DNA of 64,000 nt from Phormidium tenue FACHB-1050 (GCF_014696925.1 NZ_JACJQY010000013.1:44555-108554); one strand, 5' to 3'. Positions 33,489 to 43,486 are shown, numbered from the stretch's first letter. A program made the numbers and translations. The notes: generated by a model not told the origin, from the sequence alone.

Positions 33489-36400
33489 TGTCTAGCAATT
33501 TTCAATACCAAGTTGGCGGTAGCTTGCCGATTGACAATACAGCCTATGTGGAACGACAGTGCGATCGCGAATTATTAGAACGTCTCAGAAATGGCGAATA
33601 TTGCTTTGTGTTTAACTCGCGACAGATGGGTAAGTCGAGTTTGCGGGTGCGGACAATGCAACGTTTGCAGATGGAAGGCTTTGTCTGTGCGGTAATCGAT
33701 CCGCAGACGAGGGGGACGACTTTGCGCGAGGATCAATGGTATGCGGGGACGATTAAGCGATTAATTGGCGATTTGCATTTAGAATCGGCGATCGACTTTC
33801 CGAAATGGTGGAAGGAACTGGATGCTCAATCAATTTCGGTAGTGGAACGTTTTGACTATTTCATTGAGCAAGTTCTATTACCAAATATCCCTAACAAAAT
33901 CGCGATTTTTATTGAGGAAGTTGATAATCTGCTCAGTCTCAAATTTGATACTGATGGCTTTTTTATTCTAATTCGCTCGTTGTATGAACGTCGTGCGGAG
34001 AAGCCTGAATATAAGCGTTTAACCTTTACTTTTTTGGGAGTTGCCACGCCTGCGGATTTGATCCGTGGTAAGGGCAGTTCGGCGTTTAATATTGGTCATG
34101 CGGTGGAGATGAGTGGGTTTACGCTGCAAGAGGCGGAACCTTTGGCGCGAGGTTTAGGCGATCGCGTCAGCGATCCGCAAGCAGTTTTAGCGGCGATCTT
34201 AGATTGGACGGGTGGACAACCTTTTCTGACGCAAAAGCTTTTGGCTTTAATCTCGGCGGCTTATGATTTGGGACGATCGGCTGATGAGCTTGTAAGTGCG
34301 ATCGTGCATGATAATGTGATTGAGAATTGGGAAGCGCAGGATATTCCCGCGCATTTGAAGACGATTAGAGATAGGATTTTGCAGAGTGATGAGAGGGGAA
34401 GGGGGCGATTGTTGGGGTTGTATCAGCAGGTTTTGGATGGAGATCCCCCCCAGCCCCCCTTACGAAAGGGGGGAGAAGAGATTCTGTTAGAGATTCCTTT
34501 AGAAGGAGGAGAATCAGAAAAGCCCCCCTTTGCAAGGGGGGTAGGGGGGATCTCTTTGGGAATCGCCGCCGATGAGAGTTATGACCAGATGCAGTTACGG
34601 TTAACGGGGTTGGTGGTGAAGCGAGACGGGCGGTTGATTGTTTACAATCGGATTTATGCTGAAGTGTTCAATCAGGTATGGGTAAGTCGCGCCCTAGCTG
34701 ATTTGCGCCCAGAGTTTTATGCTTCGGCTATGCGATCGTGGCAGGAGAATGATGAGCAGAAGGAGTCATTCTTGTTGCGAGGTCAAGCGTTGACTGAGGC
34801 GGAGGCTTGGGCTAAGGGGAAAAGGTTGGGTGATGAGGATGAGCAGTTTTTGCAGTCTAGTCGTGAGGTGGAGAAACAGGCGATCGCTTTGTCCTTGGAG
34901 TCTGAAAGGTTGGCACGGGTGGCTACTGAGGAGGCAAATGAGAAACTGAATGAGGCAAATGAAACTCTCAACCAAGCGAATGAGACTGCTAAGCGGAGAA
35001 TAAGGATTGGTTCGTTAATTTTGACAGGGACTTTATTGGCGGCAGTATTGGTGATTTTTGGGGCTAAAGCTTCGGTTGATGAGTCTAACCGCAAGGTTGC
35101 AAAAATTGAGAAGGACGCGAAAGAGATAACGGATAGGGCTAATTTTGATAAGAAAGATGCAGAAATTAACGCTAAGGGGGCGAATCAAAGGGCTAGGGAA
35201 GCAGATAAAAAAACTAAGAAAGCGACAGAGGATCTTAAGATTGCGAAGGTTGAGACGGAGAAGGCTAAGACGGAAAAGGAGATAGCGGATGCAGAGGTTG
35301 AACAAGCAAAGGAGGAATTGGCTAAGTTGACGGATGACGCTCAGGCGCAATTGGCTAGTGCAAAGGCTGAGTTAGATAGGGCTGAGGCGGCTAGAGAAAG
35401 AGCTAGTACGCAAGTTGCTTTAGCAGAAGTGCGATTGGAGAGTGTTAATGCAAAGGTTGCATTTTTGGATAATCAAGAGATTGAATTTCAGCTATCGGCT
35501 TTGAGAGCGGGTAACAAACTGAAACAAATTGATAAAGCTTCAAGAGATTGGCAAAAAGTTAGGCAATCTGATGTTTTGCCGCTCTTGCAACAAGCTGTGT
35601 ATCAAATGTCAGAGATAAATCGCTTAAAGTTTCCGAAAGATGATATTTACGAGGGAAATTTCAGCCCCGACGGAACTAAAATTGCGACTCCTTCTATTGA
35701 TGGAATTGTAAGAATATGGGATATTCAAGGTAATTTAATCGTAGAACTAAAAGGTCATTCGGCTGCTGTTAGAGGGGAAGCAATAAATTTCAGTTCCGAC
35801 AGCAGCAAAATCGTCATTACTGATGAAAGAAATACTGCGCGGGTGTGGGATATTCAAGGTAATCTGCTCGCTGAGCTTAAGGGACATACAGATATGGTAT
35901 GGAGAGGCAATTTCAGTCCAGATGGCAGTAAAGTTGTTACCGCTTCCTTTGACAAGACAGCACGGATATGGGATCTCCAAGGCAATCAACTCGCAGAACT
36001 AAAAGGTCATTCAGGATCTTTATGGAGTGCATATTTTAGCCATGATGGCAGCAAGATAGTTACTGCATCTGATGATAAAACGGCAAGGATATGGGATTTA
36101 CAAGGCAATCAACTCGCACAACTAAAAGGTCATACAGATTACCTTAGAGGAGGAGCGAAGTTTAGTCCAGACGGTAGCAAGGTTGTTACCTCTTCCCATG
36201 ATGGCACTGTAAGAGTATGGAATCTACAAGGCAATCAACTCGCAGAATTCAAAGATCTTACAACTTTGAACGGTAGCGTGTCCTTTAGCAAAGATGGTAG
36301 TAAGCTTATTACCTCTGGAAATGACAATACAGTAGTACGGGATCTCAGTGAATATATCTCCTTCGATGGCAATACAACAGTAGGGGAACTCAAAAACAAG

Positions 36401-37723
36401 TATTTACCTCCTCCAAGTTCTACAGTAAGCATAAAAGGTTCTATAACTACGTTTAGCAAAGATGGTAGTAAACTTATCACTGCTTCTCCAGATGGAATAG
36501 GGAGAGTATGGGATCTTAAAGGCAACCAAGTTGCAGAACTAAAAGGTTATTCTAGAGAAGGTACTAGTTTTATGGATGGAAGCAAAATTGTCACTATTTT
36601 ATATGGTCAGTTACAGATATGGGATATCAAAAATAATTTAATTGCAGAGTTCAAGGGGCATGAATATTTGGAACATTTTGTTGAGAGCGCAAGTTTTAGC
36701 CCAGATGGCAGCAAAATTGTTACTTCTTCTATGTTCACCACAAGACTATGGGATCTCAAAGGTAATCAAATTTTAAAGCTAGAAGGTGGTAGCAGTGCGT
36801 TTAGCCCAGATGGCAACAAAATTGCCACTGCTTCCTATGACAACAATGTTTACGAGCATACTGTCCGAGTATGGGATCTGAATGGTAATCAGCTCACAAC
36901 ACTCAAAAAGCAGCAAAATCCGAGTTTTAGCCCAGATGGCAACAAAATTGTTACTACCTCTGGCAACTCTGCTTTTATATGGAGCCTCAGTGGCAATCTA
37001 ATAGTTGAACTAAAAGGGCATAGAGATGCTGTTACAAGTGCGAATTTTAGTCCAGATAGCAACAAAATTGTTACTGCCTCCTATGACAACTCTGCACGTT
37101 TATGGGATACCAATGGCAATCAGCTCTTAGAACTGAAAGGGTTAGAGTATCTTACAATTGCAAACATAAGCCCAGATGGTCAAAAAATTGTCACTACTTC
37201 TCAAGGTAAAACCGATGTATGGGATATTAAAGGAAATTTAATCTCTAAACTAGAAGCAAAGAATAGATCTATTATTGAGAGTGCTAATTTCAGCCCCCAT
37301 AGCAATATGGTAGTTACTTCTTATCAAGATGGTACAGCAAGAATGTGGGATATCCAAGGTAATCTACTTGCTGAATTAAGTCATGATCGAGCTGTCGTTG
37401 GGAGTGCAAAATTTAGCCCAGATGGTCAAATAATTGTTACTATTGATTATACAACAGCTAAAGTGTGGGATCTCAATGGCAATCATCTCGCAACCTTAAG
37501 AGGTCACACAGGGTCGATCAGGAACTTTAATTTCAGTGCTGATGGCAGCAAAATTATCACTGCTTCTGCCGATAATACAGCGAGGCTATGGAACAGTATT
37601 GAAACAGATTTAGATCGCCTATTAATCCTTGGCTGCAATAAACTCCACGACTATCTCTCCTCTAACCCCAACGCCACAGACAGCGACAGACAAATGTGTG
37701 GCATTGAGCCAAGGAAAAAGTAA
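33488..37723 (+). CDS. AAA-like NTPase, coiled coil, transmembrane and 16-blade WD40 protein
   Basis: 1411 residues. An AAA-like (AAA_35) domain occupies about 10-315: P-loop NSRQMGKSS (43-51), Walker B-like [11 protein letters not shown] (139-148). A repeat-derived insert follows (about 318-357). A charged coiled coil spans about 450-690, broken by one TM helix (about 507-527, [18 protein letters not shown]). Residues 717-1385 hold sixteen WD40 units, each with FSPDGSK and (R/K)(V/I)WD-(L/I)xGN-type blades. The layout is a large signal-sensing NTPase of STAND-like logic. It forms one unit with the kinase gene upstream. Confidence 0.88.
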   Translation: MSSNFQYQVGGSLPIDNTAYVERQCDRELLERLRNGEYCFVFNSRQMGKSSLRVRTMQRLQMEGFVCAVIDPQTRGTTLREDQWYAGTIKRLIGDLHLESAIDFPKWWKELDAQSISVVERFDYFIEQVLLPNIPNKIAIFIEEVDNLLSLKFDTDGFFILIRSLYERRAEKPEYKRLTFTFLGVATPADLIRGKGSSAFNIGHAVEMSGFTLQEAEPLARGLGDRVSDPQAVLAAILDWTGGQPFLTQKLLALISAAYDLGRSADELVSAIVHDNVIENWEAQDIPAHLKTIRDRILQSDERGRGRLLGLYQQVLDGDPPQPPLRKGGEEILLEIPLEGGESEKPPFARGVGGISLGIAADESYDQMQLRLTGLVVKRDGRLIVYNRIYAEVFNQVWVSRALADLRPEFYASAMRSWQENDEQKESFLLRGQALTEAEAWAKGKRLGDEDEQFLQSSREVEKQAIALSLESERLARVATEEANEKLNEANETLNQANETAKRRIRIGSLILTGTLLAAVLVIFGAKASVDESNRKVAKIEKDAKEITDRANFDKKDAEINAKGANQRAREADKKTKKATEDLKIAKVETEKAKTEKEIADAEVEQAKEELAKLTDDAQAQLASAKAELDRAEAARERASTQVALAEVRLESVNAKVAFLDNQEIEFQLSALRAGNKLKQIDKASRDWQKVRQSDVLPLLQQAVYQMSEINRLKFPKDDIYEGNFSPDGTKIATPSIDGIVRIWDIQGNLIVELKGHSAAVRGEAINFSSDSSKIVITDERNTARVWDIQGNLLAELKGHTDMVWRGNFSPDGSKVVTASFDKTARIWDLQGNQLAELKGHSGSLWSAYFSHDGSKIVTASDDKTARIWDLQGNQLAQLKGHTDYLRGGAKFSPDGSKVVTSSHDGTVRVWNLQGNQLAEFKDLTTLNGSVSFSKDGSKLITSGNDNTVVRDLSEYISFDGNTTVGELKNKYLPPPSSTVSIKGSITTFSKDGSKLITASPDGIGRVWDLKGNQVAELKGYSREGTSFMDGSKIVTILYGQLQIWDIKNNLIAEFKGHEYLEHFVESASFSPDGSKIVTSSMFTTRLWDLKGNQILKLEGGSSAFSPDGNKIATASYDNNVYEHTVRVWDLNGNQLTTLKKQQNPSFSPDGNKIVTTSGNSAFIWSLSGNLIVELKGHRDAVTSANFSPDSNKIVTASYDNSARLWDTNGNQLLELKGLEYLTIANISPDGQKIVTTSQGKTDVWDIKGNLISKLEAKNRSIIESANFSPHSNMVVTSYQDGTARMWDIQGNLLAELSHDRAVVGSAKFSPDGQIIVTIDYTTAKVWDLNGNHLATLRGHTGSIRNFNFSADGSKIITASADNTARLWNSIETDLDRLLILGCNKLHDYLSSNPNATDSDRQMCGIEPRKK
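34440..34556. repeat. In-frame palindromic repeat inserted in the WD40 protein gene
   Basis: GATCCCCCCCAGCCCCCC opens and GGGGGGTAGGGGGGATC closes the element, with internal GAAAGGGGGG and AGCCCCCCTT arms. It encodes about 39 residues (Pro/Gly-rich, e.g. [12 protein letters not shown]) and leaves the frame open. The type is a known kind of cyanobacterial dispersed repeat, by my memory of the CCCCCCTT/AAGGGGGG pattern. Confidence 0.8.
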
Positions 37724-37805
37724 AAAGGTAAAAGGAAAAAACAGGGATAATGTTTATTATTTTCTCGCTAGATATAATCGATATAACGATCGCATCAACT
37801 AGCCT

Positions 37806-38054
37806 ATAACCATCACCCTCCAACCCGAACAAGAGCAATTCATTCAAACCCAGCTTGCCACAGGACGCTACACTAAAGCCACTGAAGTAATTGCCGAAGC
37901 ATTGCAACTTTGAGAAAAACGCAACCATTACGATCGCTGGGTCGAAGAACTCCGCAACAAAATCGACATCGCCGCCGCAGAACTCGATCGCGGAGAAGGC
38001 GTTGATGGCGAAACAGCAATTAATCAGCTAAGAGCAAGACTTCACAGGATCTGA
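37806..38054 (+). pseudogene. ParD-like antitoxin pseudogene
   Basis: The frame reads TITLQPEQEQFIQTQLATGR, then YTKATEVIAEALQL, an in-frame TGA at 37911-37913, and then EKRNHYDRWVEELRNKIDIA. This matches ParD-type ribbon-helix-helix antitoxins. The expected ATG is ATA here. With a lost start and a mid-gene stop it cannot make the usual protein. Confidence 0.75.
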
Positions 38055-38126
38055 AGACATAGAAATCATGCGAGTGATTAGAGGCGCAATCGTAATCTAG
38101 AAGCTATGTTTGAGGAAAAACTGTAA
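38053..38126 (+). pseudogene. ParE-like toxin remnant (C-terminal tail, frameshifted)
   Basis: EDIEIMRVIRG in one frame continues, after an apparent two-base insertion near 38086-38090, as RNLEAMFEEKL-stop in another. That is the usual end of RelE/ParE toxins. The first two thirds of the gene are missing. Confidence 0.6.
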
Positions 38127-38164
38127 ACTCTTCTAAAACCAGAACAAATTATCAGGAGTGACTC

Positions 38165-38383
38165 ATGGCAACCTAAACCATCCGTCTACCAGACGACAAA
38201 CACCTCAGGCTAAAAAAACTCGCAGAAAGTCAAGGCTTGAGCGTCAATAAACTCATCGAAGAACTCTCCACGATCGCCCTTGTCGAATTTGATACCCATA
38301 CCAGATTTAAGCTGTTAGCAGCTAAAGGCGATCGGGCGGCAGGACTAGAACTACTTGATAAATTGGATTCCCTAACCGAATAA
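38165..38383 (+). pseudogene. CopG/RHH-type antitoxin pseudogene
   Basis: AGGAG precedes ATG at 38165. The frame reads MAT-stop-TIRLPDDKHLRLKKLAES then QGLSVNKLIEELSTIALVEF and ends LLDKLDSLTE-stop. The ribbon-helix-helix pattern is clear. A single TAA at codon 4 breaks it; the remaining 69 codons are intact, so the inactivation looks recent. Confidence 0.72.
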
Positions 38384-38396
38384 AACGGAGATAATC

Positions 38397-38513
38397 CTGA
38401 ATCCCTACATCGAAAGAGTTAAACCCTCTGACAACTATCGTTTAATGCTCTGGTTTTAAAATGGCGAACAAAAAATCTTCGATCTGAAGCCATACCTCAA
38501 CATAAGTACCTAA
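38397..38513 (+). pseudogene. DUF2442-like gene remnant
   Basis: The frame NPYIERVKPSDNYRLMLWF-stop-NGEQKIFDLKPYL resembles DUF2442 proteins, which are often encoded beside DUF4160/toxin-like partners. It starts at CTG where ATG is expected and has an in-frame TAA after LWF. Confidence 0.6.
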
Positions 38514-38523
38514 GCAAGAGTTA

Positions 38524-38626
38524 ATTCCAATTCACGAAAGTGTTGGCACACTTTCGTGAATTAAAAACTAAACCCAGTAAAGGCTTTAAACCCACAAAAC
38601 GGCTACGCCGTTTTGTGGGTTGGTAT
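38524..38626. repeat. Dispersed 103-bp three-hairpin element, copy 3 (inverted)
   Basis: Runs ATTCCAA to TTGGTAT. It starts with ATTCACGAAAGTGTTG-type hairpin 2 and ends with hairpin 1 (CCCACAAAACGG / CCGTTTTGTGGG). Exactly 103 bases, like copy 1, in opposite orientation. Confidence 0.75.
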
Positions 38627-38742
38627 AAATAGGAGGTTGGGACAAAGCGCCACCTTCATTTATTTGGAGTTCATGCCCTAAGCAAAAATTGCATTGCTAT
38701 AGTTACGCCCCATTACAAAAGAGAGTGGCTAGAGCCGAGGTT

Positions 38743-39288
38743 TTAATCAGCCATGCTGAGATTTACGGTAATCGTTAACTTTAGCGAAGAATCAGTGGTT
38801 GAGTCATGGATTTGCTGCCAATGATGATTAATGGGGCGATCGCCAATAGGCTCAGTCAAAACCCTTGCAAGTAATTGCAAAAGCTTAGAAGCACCATTAC
38901 TAATCTCTTGACTAAATGACTCTGTAGCCGTCGGCAAAGTCACAGGTGATGCAGTAGCACTAACCATTTGGGAATTAATCACAGATTGGTAATTATTACT
39001 AACACTAGGATTAGCATTTAATGCGCGATTGCTGTAACGACGCAAAACCACTTGCAAATTATTTTTAGTAACGCGATCGCCAAAAGCTTCTGACAGTAAT
39101 TGCCATAGTTTATAACCAACATCACGAATATAAGCGGCATCATAACCAGCTTTTTCAGCAATTTCCGAATAAGTCTTACCCTCCCAAGTCTGACGAAAGA
39201 TTGCCTCTTGAATTGTACTGAGGCTCTTATTTCCCAAGACAGAATCTACGATATTGAGTGCGTCTTCAATAGTCATCGTTTTCCTCAC
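38743..39288 (-). CDS. Stand-alone VMAP-type N-terminal HTH domain protein
   Basis: 181 residues. Residues about 1-90 contain TIEDALNIVDSVLGNKSLST, IFRQTWEGKTYSEIAEKAGY and YIRDVGYKLWQLLSEAFGDR. This domain is usually the N-terminus of cyanobacterial multi-domain NTPase proteins (NB-ARC or WD40 types, VMAP families). Here no NTPase follows: after a Ser/Asn/Thr linker the protein ends with a short strand-rich tail (LKLTITVNLSMAD). It may be an adaptor or the remains of a larger protein. The distance to the kinase/WD40 unit is about 1 kb. Confidence 0.72.
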   Translation of the reverse strand: MRKTMTIEDALNIVDSVLGNKSLSTIQEAIFRQTWEGKTYSEIAEKAGYDAAYIRDVGYKLWQLLSEAFGDRVTKNNLQVVLRRYSNRALNANPSVSNNYQSVINSQMVSATASPVTLPTATESFSQEISNGASKLLQLLARVLTEPIGDRPINHHWQQIHDSTTDSSLKLTITVNLSMAD

Positions 39289-39885
39289 ATTTCACTAATT
39301 ATTTGGGTTTAGATAATCTCTGCAAAAAATTAGCGAGTCAAAATGTCTTTAATAATATTTTGATTCTAAATCTTGATACTAAATTGGGAACTATCTAATT
39401 AAATCTCCATCTAATTAGACATAAGTAGGCTTGATTCGACAAACAAATAGTTTGTACTCAACACATTTACAAATATCTTTGCCAACTGATATCCCAATTC
39501 AATGATTAGAATTTCTTAATCAATTCACAATTGCTCAACACCCATCCGTTAGACTCGCTAAAAAATCTTAGAGATTAATCCAAACATCAATACAGATAAC
39601 AACGTAGAAAACAAAATGTTTTGTATGTTGTTCCCGTTGACACAGCTAAGTTAGCACAGTTTATTTGAATTGGTTATGTAGAGTAATTGTATAGATGAAA
39701 TCTTCAAAAACATCTATTAGCAAGGTTTTCAGGGTTCATAATATTTTCTATAGCTATCTCAAACTTGTTTTTAACGATAAAAATACTGATATTTGATGAC
39801 ATCAATCAAGACATTAACAAACAAGTTCTTGGAACAGAAAAAGTATGATCTTTTTTTCTAGCATTTTCTGACAAAATATTAAGCT

Positions 39886-39934
39886 AAGCTCAAAAATAGT
39901 GGAGTCCCTGAGAGCCTCCACTATTTTTGAGCTT
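39886..39934. repeat. Hairpin, 19-bp perfect stem
   Basis: AAGCTCAAAAATAGTGGAG pairs with CTCCACTATTTTTGAGCTT around TCCCTGAGAGC. Confidence 0.6.
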
Positions 39935-39986
39935 ACATATAGCTGTCGTCACTCGTATTACAGCAATTACCAATCAAACGAACCAT

Positions 39987-40035
39987 AACAAAAATCATGA
40001 AAGCGTTGCTTCGCAACGCTTTCATGATTTTTGTT
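39987..40035. repeat. Hairpin, 22-bp perfect stem
   Basis: Arms start AACAAAAATCATGAAAGC and close CTTTCATGATTTTTGTT around CTTCG. Confidence 0.6.
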
Positions 40036-40067
40036 GGTTTGGGTTTGAGCGCAAGGCGCTGTAGGAC

Positions 40068-40124
40068 GCAAACCCGAAAAGAGAATGACTGCGTGAAGCA
40101 CTATCATTCTCTTTTCGGGTTTGC
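40068..40124. repeat. Hairpin, 21-bp stem
   Basis: GCAAACCCGAAAAGAGAATG and CATTCTCTTTTCGGGTTTGC pair around ACTGCGTGAAGCACTAT. It lies 78 bases upstream of the Rieske gene, on the leader side. Confidence 0.6.
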
Positions 40125-40201
40125 TGAAAGTAAGAGTAAATTAGGCGTGTGATATAGTTTTTTGTGTCTTACATTACTCAATTCATTACTTAATAAAACA
40201 A

Positions 40202-40567
40202 ATGGCTAAAGTCAAAGTTGCCTCAGCTACAGATGTCAGTTCTGATAAAGTCCTGAAAGCTAGCGCCAATGGACAATCTGTCATCGTTGCAAAAGTTGGT
40301 GATAAATATTGTGCGATCGCGAATAAATGCCCTCACTTTGGACTACCCCTAGCCAAAGGCAAATTTGAAAATGGTGTAATTACTTGCCCTTTCCACGGTT
40401 CCAAGTTTGAAGTTTGTACTGGCAAGAATACTGAATGGGTAGAATCTTTTGTCGGGATTCCCCTGCCTGATATTGCCAAGAAAATGATCGCTATGGGTAA
40501 AACTTCTACTGATGTGAAAAGTTTCACAGTCACTCAGGAAGGCTCCGATCTATTCATTGACGCATAA
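40202..40567 (+). CDS. Rieske [2Fe-2S] domain protein
   Basis: 121 residues. The cluster ligands are C43-x-H45 (KCPHFG) and C62-x-x-H65 (CPFHGSKF), the standard Rieske pair. The protein is a small soluble ferredoxin-like Rieske without membrane anchor or partner oxygenase domain. Electron carrier for an unidentified oxygenase or redox enzyme; no such gene is adjacent. A 116-bp palindromic element follows immediately after the stop codon. Confidence 0.88.
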   Translation: MAKVKVASATDVSSDKVLKASANGQSVIVAKVGDKYCAIANKCPHFGLPLAKGKFENGVITCPFHGSKFEVCTGKNTEWVESFVGIPLPDIAKKMIAMGKTSTDVKSFTVTQEGSDLFIDA

Positions 40568-40683
40568 TATAGCAAAGCAAGTTTTGCTTAGGACATAAAA
40601 CCCAAGAATCGAGTGGCGGCGCTTCGCGCCGCCACTCGATTCTTGGGTTTTGGTTTTTACTAGCTAACTCTTTTTTTGCTATA
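40568..40683. repeat. 116-bp TATAGCAAA element, copy 1
   Basis: Flanked by TATAGCAAA and TTTGCTATA. The central hairpin (ACCCAAGAATCGAGTGGCGG arms) is perfect around CTTCG. The copy at 63226-63341 has the same length and almost the same sequence. Confidence 0.82.
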
Positions 40684-40690
40684 AAAAACA

Positions 40691-40731
40691 AAAAAGTGAG
40701 GGGCGGCGCTTCGCGCCGCCCCTCACTTTTT
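40691..40731. terminator. Hairpin downstream of fabF
   Basis: AAAAAGTGAGGGGCGGCG and CGCCGCCCCTCACTTTTT around CTTCG, with A/T tracts. It is well placed to end fabF transcription on the minus strand. Confidence 0.7.
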
Positions 40732-40759
40732 AACAAGACTGACACTTGCTATATCGAGT

Positions 40760-42013
40760 CTATTGATATTTTTTGAAGACTAGAGTGACATTATGACCAC
40801 CAAATCCAAAGGAGTTAGAAGTCGCCACATTAATTGTCATCGGACGAGACTTGTTAGGTACATAGTCTAGATCGCAATCAGGATCGGGATTTTCTAGGTT
40901 CATCGTTGGCGGGGCAATATCATTTTTTACTGCCAAAACTGTCGCTACAGCCTCAATGCCACCCGAACCGCCCAGCAAATGACCCGTCATCGACTTGGTG
41001 GAACTAACAGCAACCTTATAGGCATGATCACCCAAAACTTTTTTGATAGCCTTAGTTTCAGTACTATCATTTGCTGAAGTGCTTGTACCATGAGCATTGA
41101 TGTAGTCCACCATCTCAGGTGTAATATCACCGTCTTTAAGAGCTAAGGACATTGCTCTGACAGCGCCTTCACCATTGGGAGAAGGTGAGGTCATGTGATA
41201 GGCATCGCAGGTGCAACCATAACCTACAATTTCAGCGTAGATTTTCGCCCCACGCGCTAGAGCATGTTCGAGATTTTCGATAATCAAAATTCCTGCACCT
41301 TCACCCATCACAAAGCCATCACGATCTTTGTCAAAGGGTCGGGAAGCATGGGCAGGATCATCATTGCGGCGAGACATGGCTCTTGCCGAGGCAAAACCCG
41401 CAAAGCCAAGTGGTGTAATCGCCGCCTCAGTGCCACCACAGATCATCGCTTGGGCAAAACCACTTTGGACTAGACGAAATGCATCGCCGATCGCATTTGA
41501 ACCCGCCGCACAAGCAGTCACTGTGCAGGAATTTGGTCCCTGTGCACCCGTATGAATTGCCGTCAAACCTGCCGCCATATTGCCGATCATCATCGGAATC
41601 ATGAATGGACTGCAACGGCTTGGACCCTTAGTACGAATAATTTCATGCTGATCTTCGAGTACTTGTAAGCCGCCAATGCCAGTACCTAGCAAAACCCCAA
41701 TCTGAGGAGCATTAAGAGGCGTTATTTCTAGATTTGCATCGCGCAAAGCTTGGATACTGGCACTCACACCAAATTGAGCAAAGCGATCCATACGTCGCGC
41801 TTCTTTGGCTGGGACATAAGCAAGAGGATCAAAATCTTTGACTTCACCACCAACTCGACATTCATGATCGGTGGTATCAAAGCGCGTAATTTCGGTAATC
41901 CCGTTTTTGCCATCAACTAGACCTTGCCAGTATTCTTCGACCGTGTTACCGATCGGTGTGATTGCACCTAGTCCAGTGACAACGACGCGAGAGAGGGGCT
42001 GAGGGTTTTGCAT
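40760..42013 (-). CDS. fabF: Beta-ketoacyl-ACP synthase II
   Basis: 417 residues from the ATG at 42013, close to the 412-416 of typical FabF. An upstream GTG at 42076 is less likely because the added 21 residues are not family-like. Condenses malonyl-ACP with acyl-ACP in fatty acid elongation. The catalytic Cys is in [20 protein letters not shown], with His residues in [18 protein letters not shown] and [20 protein letters not shown]. It lies 63 bases downstream of acpP on the same strand, the usual acpP-fabF order. Confidence 0.95.
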   Translation of the reverse strand: MQNPQPLSRVVVTGLGAITPIGNTVEEYWQGLVDGKNGITEITRFDTTDHECRVGGEVKDFDPLAYVPAKEARRMDRFAQFGVSASIQALRDANLEITPLNAPQIGVLLGTGIGGLQVLEDQHEIIRTKGPSRCSPFMIPMMIGNMAAGLTAIHTGAQGPNSCTVTACAAGSNAIGDAFRLVQSGFAQAMICGGTEAAITPLGFAGFASARAMSRRNDDPAHASRPFDKDRDGFVMGEGAGILIIENLEHALARGAKIYAEIVGYGCTCDAYHMTSPSPNGEGAVRAMSLALKDGDITPEMVDYINAHGTSTSANDSTETKAIKKVLGDHAYKVAVSSTKSMTGHLLGGSGGIEAVATVLAVKNDIAPPTMNLENPDPDCDLDYVPNKSRPMTINVATSNSFGFGGHNVTLVFKKYQ

Positions 42014-42075
42014 TTCGTAATGATTTGGATAGAGTTTACGAAATATGAGAGTTGCCAAGCAACCCTCATATTTCA

Positions 42076-42312
42076 CTAGGCAGCTTGCTTGCTGTCAATG
42101 TAATCAACGGCGTTCTGCACGGTGGCAATTTTTTCTGCGTCTTCGTCGGGGATTTCAACGCCGAATTTTTCTTCCAAAGCCATAACTAGTTCGACGGTAT
42201 CAAGAGAGTCAGCGCCAAGGTCGTTCGCAAAGCTAGCTTCAGGCTTAACTTCGGCTTTATCAACGCCTAATTGGGATGCAACGATTTCTTGAACTTGCTC
42301 AAATGTACTCAT
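42076..42312 (-). CDS. acpP: Acyl carrier protein
   Basis: 78 residues, acidic. The phosphopantetheine attachment site is Ser36 in [20 protein letters not shown]. It carries acyl intermediates for FabF encoded just downstream. There is no other fatty-acid gene in the window. Confidence 0.97.
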   Translation of the reverse strand: MSTFEQVQEIVASQLGVDKAEVKPEASFANDLGADSLDTVELVMALEEKFGVEIPDEDAEKIATVQNAVDYIDSKQAA

Positions 42313-42498
42313 TTACTTATTCTCTGCTTACTACCAAAAACTTTTTAGCGTTTTTAATTTTATCGGATAAAGGTAGCTGTATATACATGATCGCAAATAA
42401 CTATCTAACAAATTCAATTTTTTAGCGAATATTTAGGGTTATTTTAGGGCTTTGCCTCAAATTCAGTAGCGCGTGGCGAACCCTTGCACCACTGAATT

Positions 42499-43341
42499 TT
42501 AAGTTTGGACATAATTTTTAACCTGTTGAATTAAAAATACTGCCGCAATGGAATTACCAAACTCGTCAAGAGCAGGGCTATAGCAAGCGATCGCCGCTTT
42601 ATCAACAATAATTGATAGCAAAGCCCCACTAATACTGGACTTTGAAGGTAATCCCAGATTTTTGGCAAAGTCTGCTGATGACTCATACATGCCACATTGA
42701 GACATAATTTCTAAAACTATGGGGATATGTGGCGATCGCTCAGTACTAACTAATAAAGTGCCAATTTGAGCCAGATCTTGAACATTGCCGCGCAAACAAC
42801 AAATTTCTTCATAAACTGCAAGGGCTTGACTAGGATTAGCAATTATTCCTAAATATTGAAGCTGATCGGCGATCGCTAAATTCCGTCGATTGGTCACCGA
42901 TCTCACAGAATCTAACATGGCTAAATCGAGTGTTAGTTTTGCTCCAGAGCGCTGATTGAGCCAATTTTGTAAAGTATCAGAGGATCTTAATAGTGAAGAA
43001 AGGGCGATCGCACCACTATTAATCATCGGGTTCTGGGGCTTGCTGTCAGGAATTGCATTAAATGGATCGTTACTCGGTTGATAGTCAACCATCTGAAAAA
43101 CTGCATCTCTACCGAGATTTTCGAGTAAATAAAGTAACAAAAAGGGCTTGATCACACTCATCAATGGGAAAGCAGCGTCACTATCACCAGCCATGATGCG
43201 ATCGCCTTGTATCTGTTGAACAGCGATCGCGATTAACTCGGGATCAGCCTTAGCTAATAAAGGAATATAGTTTGGCAGCTTTCCCCTTGAGACTTCTTGT
43301 CGCGCTAATTGTAGCCATTGTTGAAGATGATTTTCGAGCAT
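42499..43341 (-). CDS. glsA: Glutaminase A
   Basis: 280 residues, somewhat shorter than the 300-310 of the family. Hydrolyses glutamine to glutamate and ammonia. The beta-lactamase-like fold shows the S-x-x-K pair (PLMSVIKPF, Ser62/Lys65), the NPMINSGAIAL motif and a C-terminal SGISGAL-like segment (here SKSSISGALLSIIVD). The STAS domain of longer homologues is absent. It is probably monocistronic. Confidence 0.88.
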   Translation of the reverse strand: MLENHLQQWLQLARQEVSRGKLPNYIPLLAKADPELIAIAVQQIQGDRIMAGDSDAAFPLMSVIKPFLLLYLLENLGRDAVFQMVDYQPSNDPFNAIPDSKPQNPMINSGAIALSSLLRSSDTLQNWLNQRSGAKLTLDLAMLDSVRSVTNRRNLAIADQLQYLGIIANPSQALAVYEEICCLRGNVQDLAQIGTLLVSTERSPHIPIVLEIMSQCGMYESSADFAKNLGLPSKSSISGALLSIIVDKAAIACYSPALDEFGNSIAAVFLIQQVKNYVQT

Positions 43342-43455
43342 AAAATCCCACTTATGTTGTAAAGATAGTGCTTCACCCTATCTTTACAACAGTTTATTAC
43401 GTTGCATCATTATCTCTAAATCTGCATCACTCACACATCGGCACTAAAGCCAGTA

Positions 43456-43486
43456 ATACCAAGTTAAGAAATTCTTAACTTGGTAT
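43456..43486. repeat. 31-bp palindrome with ATACCAA/TTGGTAT ends
   Basis: ATACCAAGTTAAGAA and TTCTTAACTTGGTAT. It has the same termini as the 103-bp family but only one hairpin, so it looks like a minimal derivative. Confidence 0.6.

Larger units (their letters stand above)
39289..40201. other. Long non-coding region with three large hairpins
   Basis: Over 900 bases, AT-rich up to 39880, with no supported ORF. The right third holds the hairpins at 39886-39934, 39987-40035 and 40068-40124. The left part presumably contains the promoter of the VMAP-type gene. Confidence 0.45.

Noticed and set aside
37806..38383. Stop-codon recoding or readthrough in the TA-type genes
   Set aside because: Stops of two kinds, lost start codons and a frameshift occur together; decay explains them better than recoding.
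39289..40201. Hidden small RNA or tRNA gene in the long gap
   Set aside because: No cloverleaf or T-loop GGTTCGAATC-type sequence is seen; the structure is explained by simple hairpins. A tRNAscan or Rfam search would settle it.
42014..42076. FabF start at the GTG at 42076
   Set aside because: The added 21 residues are not family-like; the ATG at 42013 gives the normal length and N-terminus.
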